Of a stretch of DNA of 64,000 nucleotides, positions 25,754 to 34,678 are shown one piece after another. Each line of letters begins with the position of its first letter. Position 1 is the first letter of the stretch. The notes under the pieces were generated by a model. The model did not search any database and was not told the DNA's origin. It worked only from the letters and a program-made list of their open reading frames with translations. The translations under genes were made by a program, and so were the position numbers. Source of the stretch: Clostridium mediterraneense (GTDB taxonomy: Bacteria; Bacillota; Clostridia; Clostridiales; Clostridiaceae); assembly GCF_900091705.1 (NCBI RefSeq), contig NZ_LT594785.1, positions 2,497,886 to 2,561,885 on the forward strand, read 5' to 3'.

Positions 25754-26578
25754 ATGAAGGATATAATATTTTTTTCATTTATATTATGTGGAATTATATA
25801 TTCTACTTTTATAGAAAGAAAGCTTTTAATAAGTAAAAAATTTAATATAAAAAAAGAAAATATACAAAATATCAATACTAAAATAAAAGTAGTTCAATTT
25901 ACTGATGTCCATCTTGGAAGATACTTTAGTTTAAAAGATTTAGAAAAAGTTGTGGATAAAATAAATTCATTAAATCCTGATATAGTTGTTCTTACAGGAG
26001 ATTTAGTTGATAAAATGAAATTTTATCAACATAAAGAAGAAATTCCTAAAGTCTTATCTAAAATAAATAGTACGCTTGGAAATTTTGCTATATACGGGAA
26101 TCATGATGCTTATCCAGGGAATAGACATAGTTATGCTAAGATAATAAAAAATTCTAATTTTACATTACTTATAAATGAAAATAAAAAAATAAAAATAGGT
26201 TCAAAAACTCTCAACTTAATGGGACTTGATGATATTTTTCAAGGTAAAATTAACATAGACAGTACAACAAAAGATATAGATAAAAATGATTTTAATCTTT
26301 TAATGCTTCATGAACCTGATTTAATAGATAAATTTAAGGGGCAACCTATAGATTTAGCAGTTGCTGGACATAGCCATGGTGGGCAAATTTATGTTCCTTT
26401 GTATGGAACAATATTAAATACTGAGTGTGCTGTTAAATATGATAGAGGTTTTCATTCTATTGGAGATAATAATCAAGATAAGATTAAGCTTTATGTTAAT
26501 ACAGGGATAGGTAGTACAGGTCTTCCTATTAGATTTTGGAATATTCCTAATGTAGTGGAGTTTAATATTGAATTTTAG
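25754..26578 (+). CDS. Membrane-anchored metallophosphoesterase (YkuE-like)
   Basis: 274 residues with an N-terminal helix (about 3-20) and a calcineurin-like two-metal phosphoesterase domain. The metal-binding motifs appear in order: FTDVHLGRY, LTGDLVD, YGNHDAYPG, LMLHEPD and AGHSHGGQIY. This set is that of the YaeI/YkuE group, which acts on UDP-diacylglucosamine or undefined membrane or wall phosphoesters. TTAGGAGAAT precedes the start. It has its own terminator. The substrate is not assigned. Confidence 0.92.
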   Translation: MKDIIFFSFILCGIIYSTFIERKLLISKKFNIKKENIQNINTKIKVVQFTDVHLGRYFSLKDLEKVVDKINSLNPDIVVLTGDLVDKMKFYQHKEEIPKVLSKINSTLGNFAIYGNHDAYPGNRHSYAKIIKNSNFTLLINENKKIKIGSKTLNLMGLDDIFQGKINIDSTTKDIDKNDFNLLMLHEPDLIDKFKGQPIDLAVAGHSHGGQIYVPLYGTILNTECAVKYDRGFHSIGDNNQDKIKLYVNTGIGSTGLPIRFWNIPNVVEFNIEF

Positions 26579-26928
26579 AAAGTTAACTTAGGGAAGTTAC
26601 TTTTTATTTAGATTTAGATATTAATATATTTCTCTCTACGAATGTCTTTAGACATTCGTAGAGATTTTATTTTAAAATTTTAGTAATTTTTAGAAATTTA
26701 GTCCTTTTATATATAAAAAATTATGTAGTAAAACCTATATTTCTAATTTATATAATCTAAAATTGAAATTATACTCATTGTCCCCTCTTCCTAAATACTA
26801 AATATTTATATTTAAGATAATATATTACCATAAATTCGAAAAATGCTATAATAAAATTAAATAAACATAATTTTAAAATAAAAAATATACAAAATTTTAT
26901 TTATATATATTTTTAAAGGAGAACTAAA
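26579..26928. other. Intergenic region with two hairpins
   Basis: It holds a weak hairpin at once after the phosphoesterase stop, a strong terminator at 26633, and then AT-rich DNA up to the YciI-like gene. Nothing else is recognised. Confidence 0.4.
26633..26673 (+). terminator. Intrinsic terminator
   Basis: Perfect 14-bp stem TCTCTACGAATGTC with GACATTCGTAGAGA, loop TTTA, then TTTTATTTT. Confidence 0.95.
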
Positions 26929-27228
26929 ATGAAGAATTTTATAGTTGAAGGCATATTAACAAATCCTGATTTAATAAATGATGACATAATGAAACAACAT
27001 ATGGCTTATTCTCAAAAAGCTATGGATAATGGATTAATATTAATGTCTGGATTAAAATCAGATATGAGCGGTGGGTTATTTATTATGAGAGCAGAATCTA
27101 GTGAAAAAATAGAAACTTACTTAGCTAGTGAACCATTTAAAGTTCATGGAATACAAAAATATAAAATAACAGAATTTAATACTCATTACCTTAATCAATC
27201 ATTAATAAATGATTTAGCAAATAATTAA
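26929..27228 (+). CDS. YciI-like small protein
   Basis: 99 residues with the pattern of the YCII / dimeric alpha-beta barrel fold: FIVEGILTNPDLINDD at the start, HMAYSQKAMDNGLILMSG in the middle, and SGGLFIMRAESSEKIETYLASEPF, the usual His and Asp-type polar positions of this fold. Such proteins are small dimers with poorly defined enzyme roles. AAAGGAGAACT precedes the start, and the gene has its own terminator. Confidence 0.8.
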   Translation: MKNFIVEGILTNPDLINDDIMKQHMAYSQKAMDNGLILMSGLKSDMSGGLFIMRAESSEKIETYLASEPFKVHGIQKYKITEFNTHYLNQSLINDLANN

Positions 27229-27245
27229 TAATCTAAAATTATAAT

Positions 27246-27283
27246 AAAAAGCTGTGTTAAAAGAAATTTTAACACAGCTTTTT
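27246..27283 (+). terminator. Intrinsic terminator after the YciI-like gene
   Basis: AAAAAGCTGTGTTAAAA pairs perfectly with TTTTAACACAGCTTTTT. Confidence 0.94.
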
Positions 27284-27589
27284 ATTACTCTAAATTTTTA
27301 CTTCTCTATAATTATTTCCTTACTAGATATAACAATTATACTTTGTATAGTCTTAGAACATTTTTACCTTTAAATTACATAACTTTAATCTAAATTTGAA
27401 TTATCTTTAGTAAAATATCAAAAATATTAGCTATTAATATTATGCGAGTAAAAAATATAAATGATATTTTATAAATTTTAAAATGAATAATTTATTTATT
27501 TAAAATAATTTATTTAATATTTTTTTCAAGTTTATTTTTAATGATATAATATAGATATGTTATTTTTTTAAGGAGAGTTATAAAATATT
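27284..27589. other. AT-rich intergenic region
   Basis: About 300 bases with no gene or RNA element that I can recognise. It precedes a small membrane protein gene and must carry its promoter. Confidence 0.35.
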
Positions 27590-27844
27590 ATGGCAGCTTT
27601 ACACCCAGTTACCCAAACAGTCCTTATATTGATTGGGTTATATATGCTTACTGCATCCGACTTAATTGTTACAAGCCTTCAATTGAAAAAGGCAACAGAA
27701 GATAATGCTATAGAAGAACAAACAAAGTTCAAGAAATCTTTAAATGAAAAGATAAACTTAAACTTCTTCTATATATCAATAATATTATTATACTTTATTG
27801 TTAACTTTGCTATATTTATGATAGGACATCATATAAGAAATTAA
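27590..27844 (+). CDS. Small two-helix membrane protein, unknown
   Basis: 84 residues with helices at about 7-30 (TVLILIGLYMLTASDLIVTS) and 57-78 (FFYISIILLYFIVNFAIFMIG), joined by a charged segment that should lie inside the cell. AAGGAGAGTT lies about 11 bases before the ATG. It ends with a strong terminator and has no operon partners. I do not recognise the family. Confidence 0.75.
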   Translation: MAALHPVTQTVLILIGLYMLTASDLIVTSLQLKKATEDNAIEEQTKFKKSLNEKINLNFFYISIILLYFIVNFAIFMIGHHIRN

Positions 27845-27852
27845 ATTTAGAT

Positions 27853-27895
27853 AAAAAAGAGCCTTGTAGAAATTATATATCTACAAGGCTTTCTT
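27853..27895 (+). terminator. Intrinsic terminator
   Basis: AGCCTTGTAG pairs with CTACAAGGCT, with A residues before and T residues after. Confidence 0.88.
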
Positions 27896-27918
27896 AATTT
27901 AACTAGCTAATTCTCTTA

Positions 27919-28680
27919 TTAACGAGTAGTAAATCCTCCATTAGCTAATATTGTTTGACCATTAATGAACCAACCTTCTGTTGCTAAGAACTTAACTATT
28001 GGAGCTATATCTTCAATTTTTGTTAATTCTCCATTAAAGCTTTGTGCCTTTAAATAAGCTACTGTTTCATCTGTTTCTTGTTCATAGAAGAAAGGTGTAT
28101 CCATTGGTCCTGGAGCCACACTATTAACTGATATTCCCATAGGTGCAAATTCTTTAGCAGCAGCACGTGTAAAATGTTCTATTGGAGCTTTTGCTCCTGC
28201 ATATAATGAATAATATCCTGTAAATCCTGCTAAAAGTGATGTTAATACATTTATTATCTTTCCGCCCTTATTCATATGTCTCGCTGATTCTTGAATAAAG
28301 AAGAATCCAATCTTTGAATTTATATTAAATAAATCATCATATTCATTTTCAGTTAATTGATCAATAGGCTTTTTAACTATTTTTCCTACTGTATTTACAG
28401 CTATATCTACTTTACCAAATTTATTTTCTGCTTCTTCAAATAACTTCTTTATATTATTTATATTGCTTAAATCTAATTGAATTGAAAAAGCTTTTCCACC
28501 ATTAGAATTAATATACTCTACTGTCTTATCTGCTGCTTCCCTTGTTGATGAGCTATTATAATGAACTACTACTTTAGCTCCTTCTTCTCCAAATGTTCTT
28601 GATATTAATCCTCCAAGATTTTTAGCTCCACCTGCAACTACTACTACTTTATCTTTTAAATTTGTTATCTTATAATTCAT
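27919..28680 (-). CDS. Short-chain dehydrogenase/reductase
   Basis: 253 residues, classical SDR fold. The nucleotide-binding loop is VVAGGAKNLGG (residues 15-24), and the catalytic set is Ser148, Tyr160 and Lys164 in SLLAGFTGYYSLYAGAK. NSVAPGPMDT and a C-terminal GQTILANGG are typical of the family. The usual NNAG motif is replaced by VNTVG. It probably uses NADPH or NADH on a small carbonyl or alcohol, which cannot be named. A HxlR-type regulator gene is divergent from it, a common pairing for redox- or electrophile-responsive reductases. Confidence 0.9.
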   Translation of the reverse strand: MNYKITNLKDKVVVVAGGAKNLGGLISRTFGEEGAKVVVHYNSSSTREAADKTVEYINSNGGKAFSIQLDLSNINNIKKLFEEAENKFGKVDIAVNTVGKIVKKPIDQLTENEYDDLFNINSKIGFFFIQESARHMNKGGKIINVLTSLLAGFTGYYSLYAGAKAPIEHFTRAAAKEFAPMGISVNSVAPGPMDTPFFYEQETDETVAYLKAQSFNGELTKIEDIAPIVKFLATEGWFINGQTILANGGFTTR

Positions 28681-28868
28681 ATCTATTTCTCCTTTGTTTA
28701 TCTCAATACTTCGTCTCTATTTCTTAAACTAATTATATTTAAATAAGTTATATAATAAAAGAAGGCACTTTTTTTTCACCTAGTAACCTTTTATATACTA
28801 ATATGTATTTAAGCCAGCTCAGGGTGATAGTTTATATATAAAATTAATAAAAGAAAGGAGCAAATACC

Positions 28869-29228
28869 ATGAAACATATAAATGATGATGATCTTTTAAA
28901 AGAAATAGAAACTGACTGTTATCTAAATGTTAATGAAGCTATAGGAGTAATTGGAGGTAAGTGGAAAGTTCTAATTCTTTGGCATATAACAGAAAGAACA
29001 AGAAGATTTAATGAATTAAGAAAATTAATTCCTGATATATCTCAAAAGATGCTTACTAATCAACTTAGAGAACTAGAAAAAGATAACTTAATTTGTAGAA
29101 CTGTTTATCCAGAAGTGCCACCAAGAGTTGAATATTCATTAACTGAATATGGAGGTACACTTGAACCTATATTTGATGCATTATATGATTGGGGAGAAAA
29201 TCATATAAAAAGAAAATCAAAAAAATAG
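28869..29228 (+). CDS. HxlR-family transcriptional regulator
   Basis: 119 residues with the HxlR winged helix: [46 protein letters not shown] and wing [18 protein letters not shown]. Cys17 before the helix-turn-helix sits where related regulators sense electrophiles or oxidants. It diverges from the SDR gene, with about 190 bases between them, and probably controls it. AAAGGAGCAAAT precedes the start. A terminator shared with the oxidase gene follows. Confidence 0.92.
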   Translation: MKHINDDDLLKEIETDCYLNVNEAIGVIGGKWKVLILWHITERTRRFNELRKLIPDISQKMLTNQLRELEKDNLICRTVYPEVPPRVEYSLTEYGGTLEPIFDALYDWGENHIKRKSKK

Positions 29229-29253
29229 CTGCCTTAAAAAGACAGCTATTTTT
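29221..29253. terminator. Bidirectional intrinsic terminator
   Basis: AAAATAGCTG with CAGCTATTTTTT around a loop, between convergent genes; part of it overlaps their 3' ends. Confidence 0.85.
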
Positions 29254-30608
29254 TAATCTATTTTTATTGATTGCTCAAATTTAAATATATTATTAGGATC
29301 ATATTTCTTTTTAATTTCTCTAAGTCTTGATATATTTTCCCCATAATATTCTGTTTCATAACTTTCTAATTCAGCTATTGGGAAAGCTATAAATGAACCT
29401 ATTGTCATTTCTTTTATAATTTTAAACTTATCTACAATCCATTTTTTATTTTCATTTGCATATTGTGAATCTTCCCACACTGATTGCATTCCTAAGATAA
29501 ATTCTGCATCTCTATAATAAAATGCTGTTTCATCCTTAGCTTTATCCTTTATTGCTCCACCAAGTCCATATAAAGTAAAAGCTGTATATTCTGAACCTTC
29601 TGCTACTTCATGTAATATATCAAGTATTGTTCTAATTTCATCTTTATTATATTCTCTATCAATAAATCTTCCTGTAGATTTATATTTTTCATAATCAGGA
29701 TGATCATCTTGAATTTTTTTATTTATATCAAATACGCTCATATATTTTAAATTAAAGTTTATCTCTTTTGATAAATTCTTAAATGGAGCTAATACATTTT
29801 CTGCTTCTTCTTTTGAACCATAAAAGATACCTGTTACTAAAGCTCCTATACCTTTTATCTTTGAATTATAAAAAGCTATTTTAATATTTAATCTTCTATC
29901 AAGCTTCTTTAAATTCTTTTGAACCATATCAAAAATACTAATCATTTCTTCTTTTGTAGTATTCTTATATTCTATACTTACTAAAGTTCCGTTCTCTATT
30001 TTATCTAATAATTTAAATATCATTGAAGTAACTACACCAAAGTTACCTCCTCCTCCACCTTTTAAAGCCCATAATAAATCACTATTAATTTTTTCATTTG
30101 CAATTATTATGTTACCTTGCCCATCAACAATTTCAGCTTCAATTAAATAATCACATCCAAGACCAAAATATCTTGCTGAATACCCCCAGCCCCCACCAAG
30201 AGTATATCCTACTGCACCAACTGTTGGACAACCTCCACCTGGAAATGGATAATTATTAGAATTTAAAGCTTCATATAGTTCTCTATTTCTTACTCCACCT
30301 TCAATTCTTGCTATATTTTTATCTTTATCTAAAAATATCTTATTCATTTTACTAACATCTATAACAAGTACCCCATCACCAGTTGAAAACCCTTCATAAT
30401 GATGTCTACCTGATCTTATCTTAAAAGGAATAGAATTTTCTTTTGACCACATTATTGCATTACTCACATCTACTGTATTGTGACAATAAACAATAACTAA
30501 AGGTGATTTCTCAATAGCTCTATTCCAAGCTAATGTATGTTCCTTATAATCTTTATGACTTTGAAGAACTACATCTCCAGTCAATTTATTATAATTTAAT
30601 TCTCTCAT
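29253..30608 (-). CDS. FAD-linked oxidase, berberine-bridge-enzyme type
   Basis: 451 residues. The N-terminal FAD-binding domain has KIRSGRHHYEGFSTGDG with His69 and GGGCPTVGAVGYTLGGGWG with Cys127, the two residues that hold FAD by a double covalent bond in this family. The C-terminal end (YYGENISRLREIKKKYDPNNIFKFEQSI) is the berberine-bridge-like tail. Such enzymes oxidise sugars or small secondary alcohols, with oxygen or another acceptor. It stands alone downstream of the HxlR regulator gene and converges with it. The substrate is unknown. Confidence 0.9.
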   Translation of the reverse strand: MRELNYNKLTGDVVLQSHKDYKEHTLAWNRAIEKSPLVIVYCHNTVDVSNAIMWSKENSIPFKIRSGRHHYEGFSTGDGVLVIDVSKMNKIFLDKDKNIARIEGGVRNRELYEALNSNNYPFPGGGCPTVGAVGYTLGGGWGYSARYFGLGCDYLIEAEIVDGQGNIIIANEKINSDLLWALKGGGGGNFGVVTSMIFKLLDKIENGTLVSIEYKNTTKEEMISIFDMVQKNLKKLDRRLNIKIAFYNSKIKGIGALVTGIFYGSKEEAENVLAPFKNLSKEINFNLKYMSVFDINKKIQDDHPDYEKYKSTGRFIDREYNKDEIRTILDILHEVAEGSEYTAFTLYGLGGAIKDKAKDETAFYYRDAEFILGMQSVWEDSQYANENKKWIVDKFKIIKEMTIGSFIAFPIAELESYETEYYGENISRLREIKKKYDPNNIFKFEQSIKID

Positions 30609-31042
30609 ATTTATATAACCTCACTAATATCTTAGTAATAATCTTTAAATTGAATATATACTTAAAATTAATTTTAACATAAAGCAATGTTTATTTGTGT
30701 ATATTAAATTTTATTTAATTAACAAATAAATAAAAATAATATATATATTATAAAGATAACAAATAATACTAGCCTTATTCTTAAATGCTAAAGTAATCAG
30801 GAAAATTCCTCATAAATATCAAATAAGATATTAATAATATAGATTTTTAAATCTACTATAAAATAATAAAAAAAGACTATCTTTTTAGATAGTCTTTTAT
30901 ATTACAAATAGTGCGTTATGGTTTTAAAAGATAAGCTAAGTTCAAATGATATATCATTATCACTACTTGTCCTAAGTTAAGAGTTATTTTCAAAGATTCT
31001 CTTTTAAATAACTCTTAGCTTAATTAAAATTAACTTTTAAAT
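30609..31042. other. Intergenic region with two hairpins
   Basis: It contains a terminator-like stem at 30873-30900 (AAAAGACTATCT with AGATAGTCTTTT) and a second at 30979-31019 (AAGAGTTATTT with AAATAACTCTT) beyond the Cys/His-rich gene. Between them a 20-codon frame starting ATGGTTTTAAAAGAT near 30917 has no ribosome site and may be a coding scrap. Confidence 0.4.
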
Positions 31043-31375
31043 TTAGTGTGTATGTGCGTGTTCTTCGCATCCACAGTGACATACTTCTTTTGCATGTTTG
31101 TGTTCATCACATCCACAATTGCATTCTTCTTCATGATGATGATGAGTTTGTCCATGTGAATGAGCATGTTCTTCACATCCGCAGTGACATACTTCCTTTG
31201 CATGTTTATGTTCTTCACATCCACAATTACATTCTTCTCCATGGTGGTGATGAGCTTGTCCATGTGAATGAGCATGTTCTTCACATCCGCAGTGACATAC
31301 TTCTTTTGCGTGTCTGTGTTCTTCACATCCACAATTACATTCTTCTCCATGATGATGATGCATTTTATTTTCCAT
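31043..31375 (-). CDS. Cys/His-rich metal-binding repeat protein
   Basis: 110 residues: MENKM then three tandem repeats of 36, 36 and 33 residues. Each repeat is HHHH, then CNCGCEEH, then AKEVCHCGCEEHAHSHG. In all there are 30 His and 18 Cys, nearly half of the protein. Each repeat holds two copies of C-x-C-G-C-x-E-H-x-H. Such a chain should bind several soft or borderline metal ions (zinc, nickel, cobalt or copper), either for storage or for delivery. The start at 31375 follows AAGGAGTG. It has no signal peptide, so it is cytoplasmic. It is divergent from a metal-chelate ABC importer, which suggests a shared metal. Confidence 0.85.
   Translation of the reverse strand: MENKMHHHHGEECNCGCEEHRHAKEVCHCGCEEHAHSHGQAHHHHGEECNCGCEEHKHAKEVCHCGCEEHAHSHGQTHHHHEEECNCGCDEHKHAKEVCHCGCEEHAHTH
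31045..31360 (-). repeat. Three tandem 108-bp coding repeats
   Basis: The Cys/His-rich gene is made of nearly identical 108-base units; the third lacks its last nine bases. The DNA identity is high, so copy number may change by recombination or slippage. Confidence 0.88.
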
Positions 31376-31527
31376 AACTAACACTCCTTAAAATCTATTT
31401 AATATTTTTTATTTTCTGTTTTCTATATTTATATAATAAAATAAAAGTAAAATAATTTCAATAAAAAAATTTTATAAAAGTCAAGTCCTGTTAAATGAAA
31501 ATATATTTAAAATTGATATTATATTAT

Positions 31528-31551
31528 TTATTGATAAAGCATTATCAATAA
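31528..31551. promoter_or_regulatory. 10-bp perfect inverted repeat before the metal importer
   Basis: TTATTGATAA-AGCA-TTATCAATAA contains TGATAA and TTATCA half sites like those of Fur-type repressors. A run of T residues follows it on the plus strand, so a terminator is also possible. It lies in the divergent region between the Cys/His-rich gene and the importer. Confidence 0.45.
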
Positions 31552-31753
31552 CTTTTTTTGAAATAATATTAACCAAAATGCTTTTTAATTATCAATTTAA
31601 TAAAAACATTAATTTTTTTAATTTTTTTATATATAAATTTATTATTTTTATTATTAATTTCATAATTATTACTTTATTTACATTTAATTGAATTTAATAT
31701 AACATTATTATCAGTTATTAATTTAAAAATAAAATTTCAGGGGGATAAATTTT

Positions 31754-32779
31754 ATGAATAAAAGAGCAAGATTATTAATTGCAGGATTAACAATAGCTAT
31801 GGCAGGTAGCTTTGGATTAGTAGGTTGTACATCAAAGGCTAAAGAAGAGAGCACTAAAACAGCAGTAGAAAGTAATAAATCAACCTTTAAAGAATATAGC
31901 TACACTTATAATGACGGAAACAACAAACCAGTAGAAGTAAAAGTTACAAAAGCTCCTCAAAGAGCAGTTACCCTATCTCAATTTATGACAGAATCTTTAT
32001 TAGCACTTGGACTTGAAGATAGAATGGTTGGGACAGCTTTATTAGATAATGAAATATTACCAGAATATAAAGAAGCATATGAAAAAATACCCCAACTTCA
32101 AGTAACAGATGGACACGATATATCAAAAGAAGGTTTCTTAGCTCTAAAGCCTGACTTTGCTTCAGGTTGGTTACCATCATTAGATGCTAAATCAGTTGGA
32201 GCTCCTGATGAATTATATAACAACTATCAAGTAAATCCTTATGTACTCTCATCTTTAAAAGGAGATGCTACTATAGAAAATGTTTATAAAGATTTTGAGG
32301 AACTTGGAAAAATATTTGATGTCGAAGACAAAGCAACAGAAGTAATCAATAAAATGAAATCTGAAGTAAAAGCTGTAGAAGAAAAAATTAAAGTATCTGA
32401 TAAAAAACCATCAGTTTTAGTTTATGATTCAGGAGAGAAAGATGCTTTCGTTGTAGGAAGTGGTTTTGCAAATAATCTTATAACTCTTGCTGGAGGAAAT
32501 AATATATTCTCAGATTTAAAAGATCAATGGGCTACTGTTTCATTTGAAAGTATAATAGCTAAAAATCCAGATGTAATTCTTGTTACTACTTTCTTAGCTG
32601 ATTCAACAAATGTAGATAAGAAAATTGAATTCTTAAAAACAAATCCAGCTTTTAAAAATATAAATGCTATTAAAAACAATAATATTCATGTAATTGAGCT
32701 TGCAGATTTATCCCCAGGAATTAGAACAGCTAAAGCCATCACAGAAATGAATGAAGTATTCTATAAGGATGCTAAATAA
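31754..32779 (+). CDS. Metal-chelate ABC importer, substrate-binding lipoprotein
   Basis: 341-residue lipoprotein: signal MNKRARLLIAGLTIAMAGSF and lipobox LVGC with the lipid-bearing Cys25, then a FecB/BtuF-type periplasmic-binding fold (two lobes joined by a long helix, near residues 190-215). It begins with PQRAVTLSQFMTESLLALGLEDRMVG, the usual start of this fold. It captures a ferric siderophore, haem, cobalamin or other metal complex and hands it to the permease. There is no cobalamin riboswitch upstream, which argues against vitamin B12. CAGGGGGAT precedes the start. It is the first gene of a three-gene operon. Confidence 0.92.
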   Translation: MNKRARLLIAGLTIAMAGSFGLVGCTSKAKEESTKTAVESNKSTFKEYSYTYNDGNNKPVEVKVTKAPQRAVTLSQFMTESLLALGLEDRMVGTALLDNEILPEYKEAYEKIPQLQVTDGHDISKEGFLALKPDFASGWLPSLDAKSVGAPDELYNNYQVNPYVLSSLKGDATIENVYKDFEELGKIFDVEDKATEVINKMKSEVKAVEEKIKVSDKKPSVLVYDSGEKDAFVVGSGFANNLITLAGGNNIFSDLKDQWATVSFESIIAKNPDVILVTTFLADSTNVDKKIEFLKTNPAFKNINAIKNNNIHVIELADLSPGIRTAKAITEMNEVFYKDAK

Positions 32780-33822
32780 TGAATTTTATAAAAAAACACT
32801 ATAAAATCTGTATTTTAAGCTTAATTATTATTCTTATAATAAGCATGATACTTGGTATAGCTGTTGGAAGCACCTACATAGAATTTAATACAGTTTATAA
32901 ATCAATTATAAATAAAGTTTTAGGAAATAATTTATTTCAAGTTAATTGCGATGTATTAGTTGAAAATATTATATTTGATGTAAGAATGCCTAGAGTATTT
33001 CTAGCTGCTATTACTGGAGCAGGACTTGCTATTAGTGGTATCTTGATGCAATGCGTTACAAAAAATTCAATAGCTGATCCTTATATTTTAGGGATTTCAT
33101 CTGGTGCTTCATCTGGTGCAGTTTTTGCAATTGTTCTTGGTGGTACAGTTCTTGGAGTAACAACTGGAGCATTTTTAGGTTCTATCTTATGTGCTATTTT
33201 AGTTTTTATCATTGGTACCCAGTATGGAAGAAGTTCATCTATAACAAGACTTGTTTTATCAGGTCTTGCTATGTCAACAATATTCACAGCAATAACAAAC
33301 TTAATTATTTATTCAGCAGAAAATTCAAATCAAGCGAGGTCTGCTATGTTTTGGATAATGGGAAGTCTTGGTGGTGCTAGATGGAATAACTTACTTTTAC
33401 CTTCTTTAGTATTACTAATATCATTAATAATAACAATACTTCTATCAAACTCTCTAGATTTATTGTTATTTGGTGATACAAGCGCTATTGTTCTTGGAAT
33501 GAACATAAAATTTATTAAATCAGTTATTTTATTACTTGCAACATTTTTAACTTCCGTTTTAGTTTCAATTACTGGTGCTATTGGTTTTATTGGCCTTGTA
33601 GTTCCTCATATATGCAGAAGTATTGCAGGTACTACTCATAAAAAAATATTACCTTTATCAGCATTAATAGGAGCAATATTTTTAGTAATATCAGATATAG
33701 TATCTAGAGTTATATTCTCTCCAAGAGAACTACCTATAGGTATTATTACATCAGTAATTGGTGGACCATTCTTTATATGGCTGATTGCTAAAAATAATTA
33801 TTCATTTGGAGGTAATGAATAA
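32779..33822 (+). CDS. Metal-chelate ABC importer permease (FecCD family)
   Basis: 347-residue BtuC-type permease with about ten helices. The family stretches are clear: RMPRVFLAAITGAGLAISG, LGISSGASSGA, and GFIGLVVPHICR near residue 270, which holds the loop that contacts the ATPase. One permease gene implies a homodimer in the complex. Its ATG overlaps the stop of the binding-protein gene (TAATG), and its stop overlaps the ATPase start, so all three are translated in step. Confidence 0.94.
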   Translation: MNFIKKHYKICILSLIIILIISMILGIAVGSTYIEFNTVYKSIINKVLGNNLFQVNCDVLVENIIFDVRMPRVFLAAITGAGLAISGILMQCVTKNSIADPYILGISSGASSGAVFAIVLGGTVLGVTTGAFLGSILCAILVFIIGTQYGRSSSITRLVLSGLAMSTIFTAITNLIIYSAENSNQARSAMFWIMGSLGGARWNNLLLPSLVLLISLIITILLSNSLDLLLFGDTSAIVLGMNIKFIKSVILLLATFLTSVLVSITGAIGFIGLVVPHICRSIAGTTHKKILPLSALIGAIFLVISDIVSRVIFSPRELPIGIITSVIGGPFFIWLIAKNNYSFGGNE

Positions 33823-34589
33823 TGAAATTAAAAGTTAAAGAACTTGAATTTAAAATAGCTGACCAACAAATTTTAAATGGTATAGATTTAAATATAAAAG
33901 AAGGTCAATTTGTTGGAATAATTGGGCCTAATGGTTCTGGAAAATCTACATTATTAAAAAATATCTATAGAGTATATAAACCATCTAAAGGTAATATATC
34001 TCTAGAAGGTACTGATATAGAAACAATGAAGTCAAAAGAAATTGCTAAGAAACTAGCTATTCTTTCTCAAGAAAGTTCAACTCAATTTGATTTCACTGTT
34101 AAAGATATAATAAAAATGGGGAGATATCCTTATAAATCTATGTTTGAAGATTATTCAAAAAAAGATATGGAATTGGTTAATGAGATAATAGATAAATTAT
34201 CCTTACAAAATCATAAAGATAGAAGTTTCAACACTCTATCAGGTGGAGAAAAACAAAGAGTTTTGATTGCTAGAGCTTTAGTTCAAAATACTGACTTTAT
34301 GATTTTAGATGAACCAACAAACCACTTAGATATAAGATATCAAATCCAACTTTTAGATATAGTAAAAAACTTAGGAATAACTGTACTTGCAGCACTTCAT
34401 GATATAAATATAGCAGCTTTATATTGTGATTATATTTTAGTTATGAAGGATGGAAAAATTATCAAGAGAGGTACTGTTGATGAAATTATTACTTCAGAAA
34501 CTATTAAAGAAGTTTATGGAGTTAATAGTTACATCACTGAAAATCCTATAAATAAAAAAAGACAAGTTTTTTATATGAGTAATATTTAA
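33822..34589 (+). CDS. Metal-chelate ABC importer ATP-binding protein
   Basis: 255-residue ATPase of the FecE/BtuD type: Walker A GPNGSGKST, Q-loop LSQESSTQFDFTV, signature LSGGEKQR, Walker B FMILDEPTNHLD, and switch His in ALHDINIAA. It completes the binding protein, permease and ATPase set. The final 20 residues (around NSYITENPINKKRQVFYM) are the short C-terminal tail seen in siderophore ATPases. A strong terminator follows. Confidence 0.95.
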   Translation: MKLKVKELEFKIADQQILNGIDLNIKEGQFVGIIGPNGSGKSTLLKNIYRVYKPSKGNISLEGTDIETMKSKEIAKKLAILSQESSTQFDFTVKDIIKMGRYPYKSMFEDYSKKDMELVNEIIDKLSLQNHKDRSFNTLSGGEKQRVLIARALVQNTDFMILDEPTNHLDIRYQIQLLDIVKNLGITVLAALHDINIAALYCDYILVMKDGKIIKRGTVDEIITSETIKEVYGVNSYITENPINKKRQVFYMSNI

Positions 34590-34635
34590 AACTCGTAATA
34601 AAATTCAAATATATAAATAAAAAGTCAATTCAAAC

Positions 34636-34671
34636 AAAAACAGACTAGCTTATATAAGCTAGTCTGTTTTG
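34636..34671. terminator. Bidirectional intrinsic terminator
   Basis: AAACAGACTAGCTTATATAAGCTAGTCTGTTTT is an almost perfect palindrome with A and T runs; it lies between the importer operon and the convergent peptidase gene. Confidence 0.94.
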
Positions 34672-34678
34672 TTTAATT

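Noticed and set aside
31030..31377. Other open frames over the Cys/His repeat, on both strands
   Set aside because: The 108-base repeats keep several frames open. Only the frame beginning MENKM has a ribosome site and a sensible metal-binding pattern.
31552..31753. Cobalamin riboswitch before the metal-chelate importer
   Set aside because: The leader is almost pure A and T, with no B12-box-like core.
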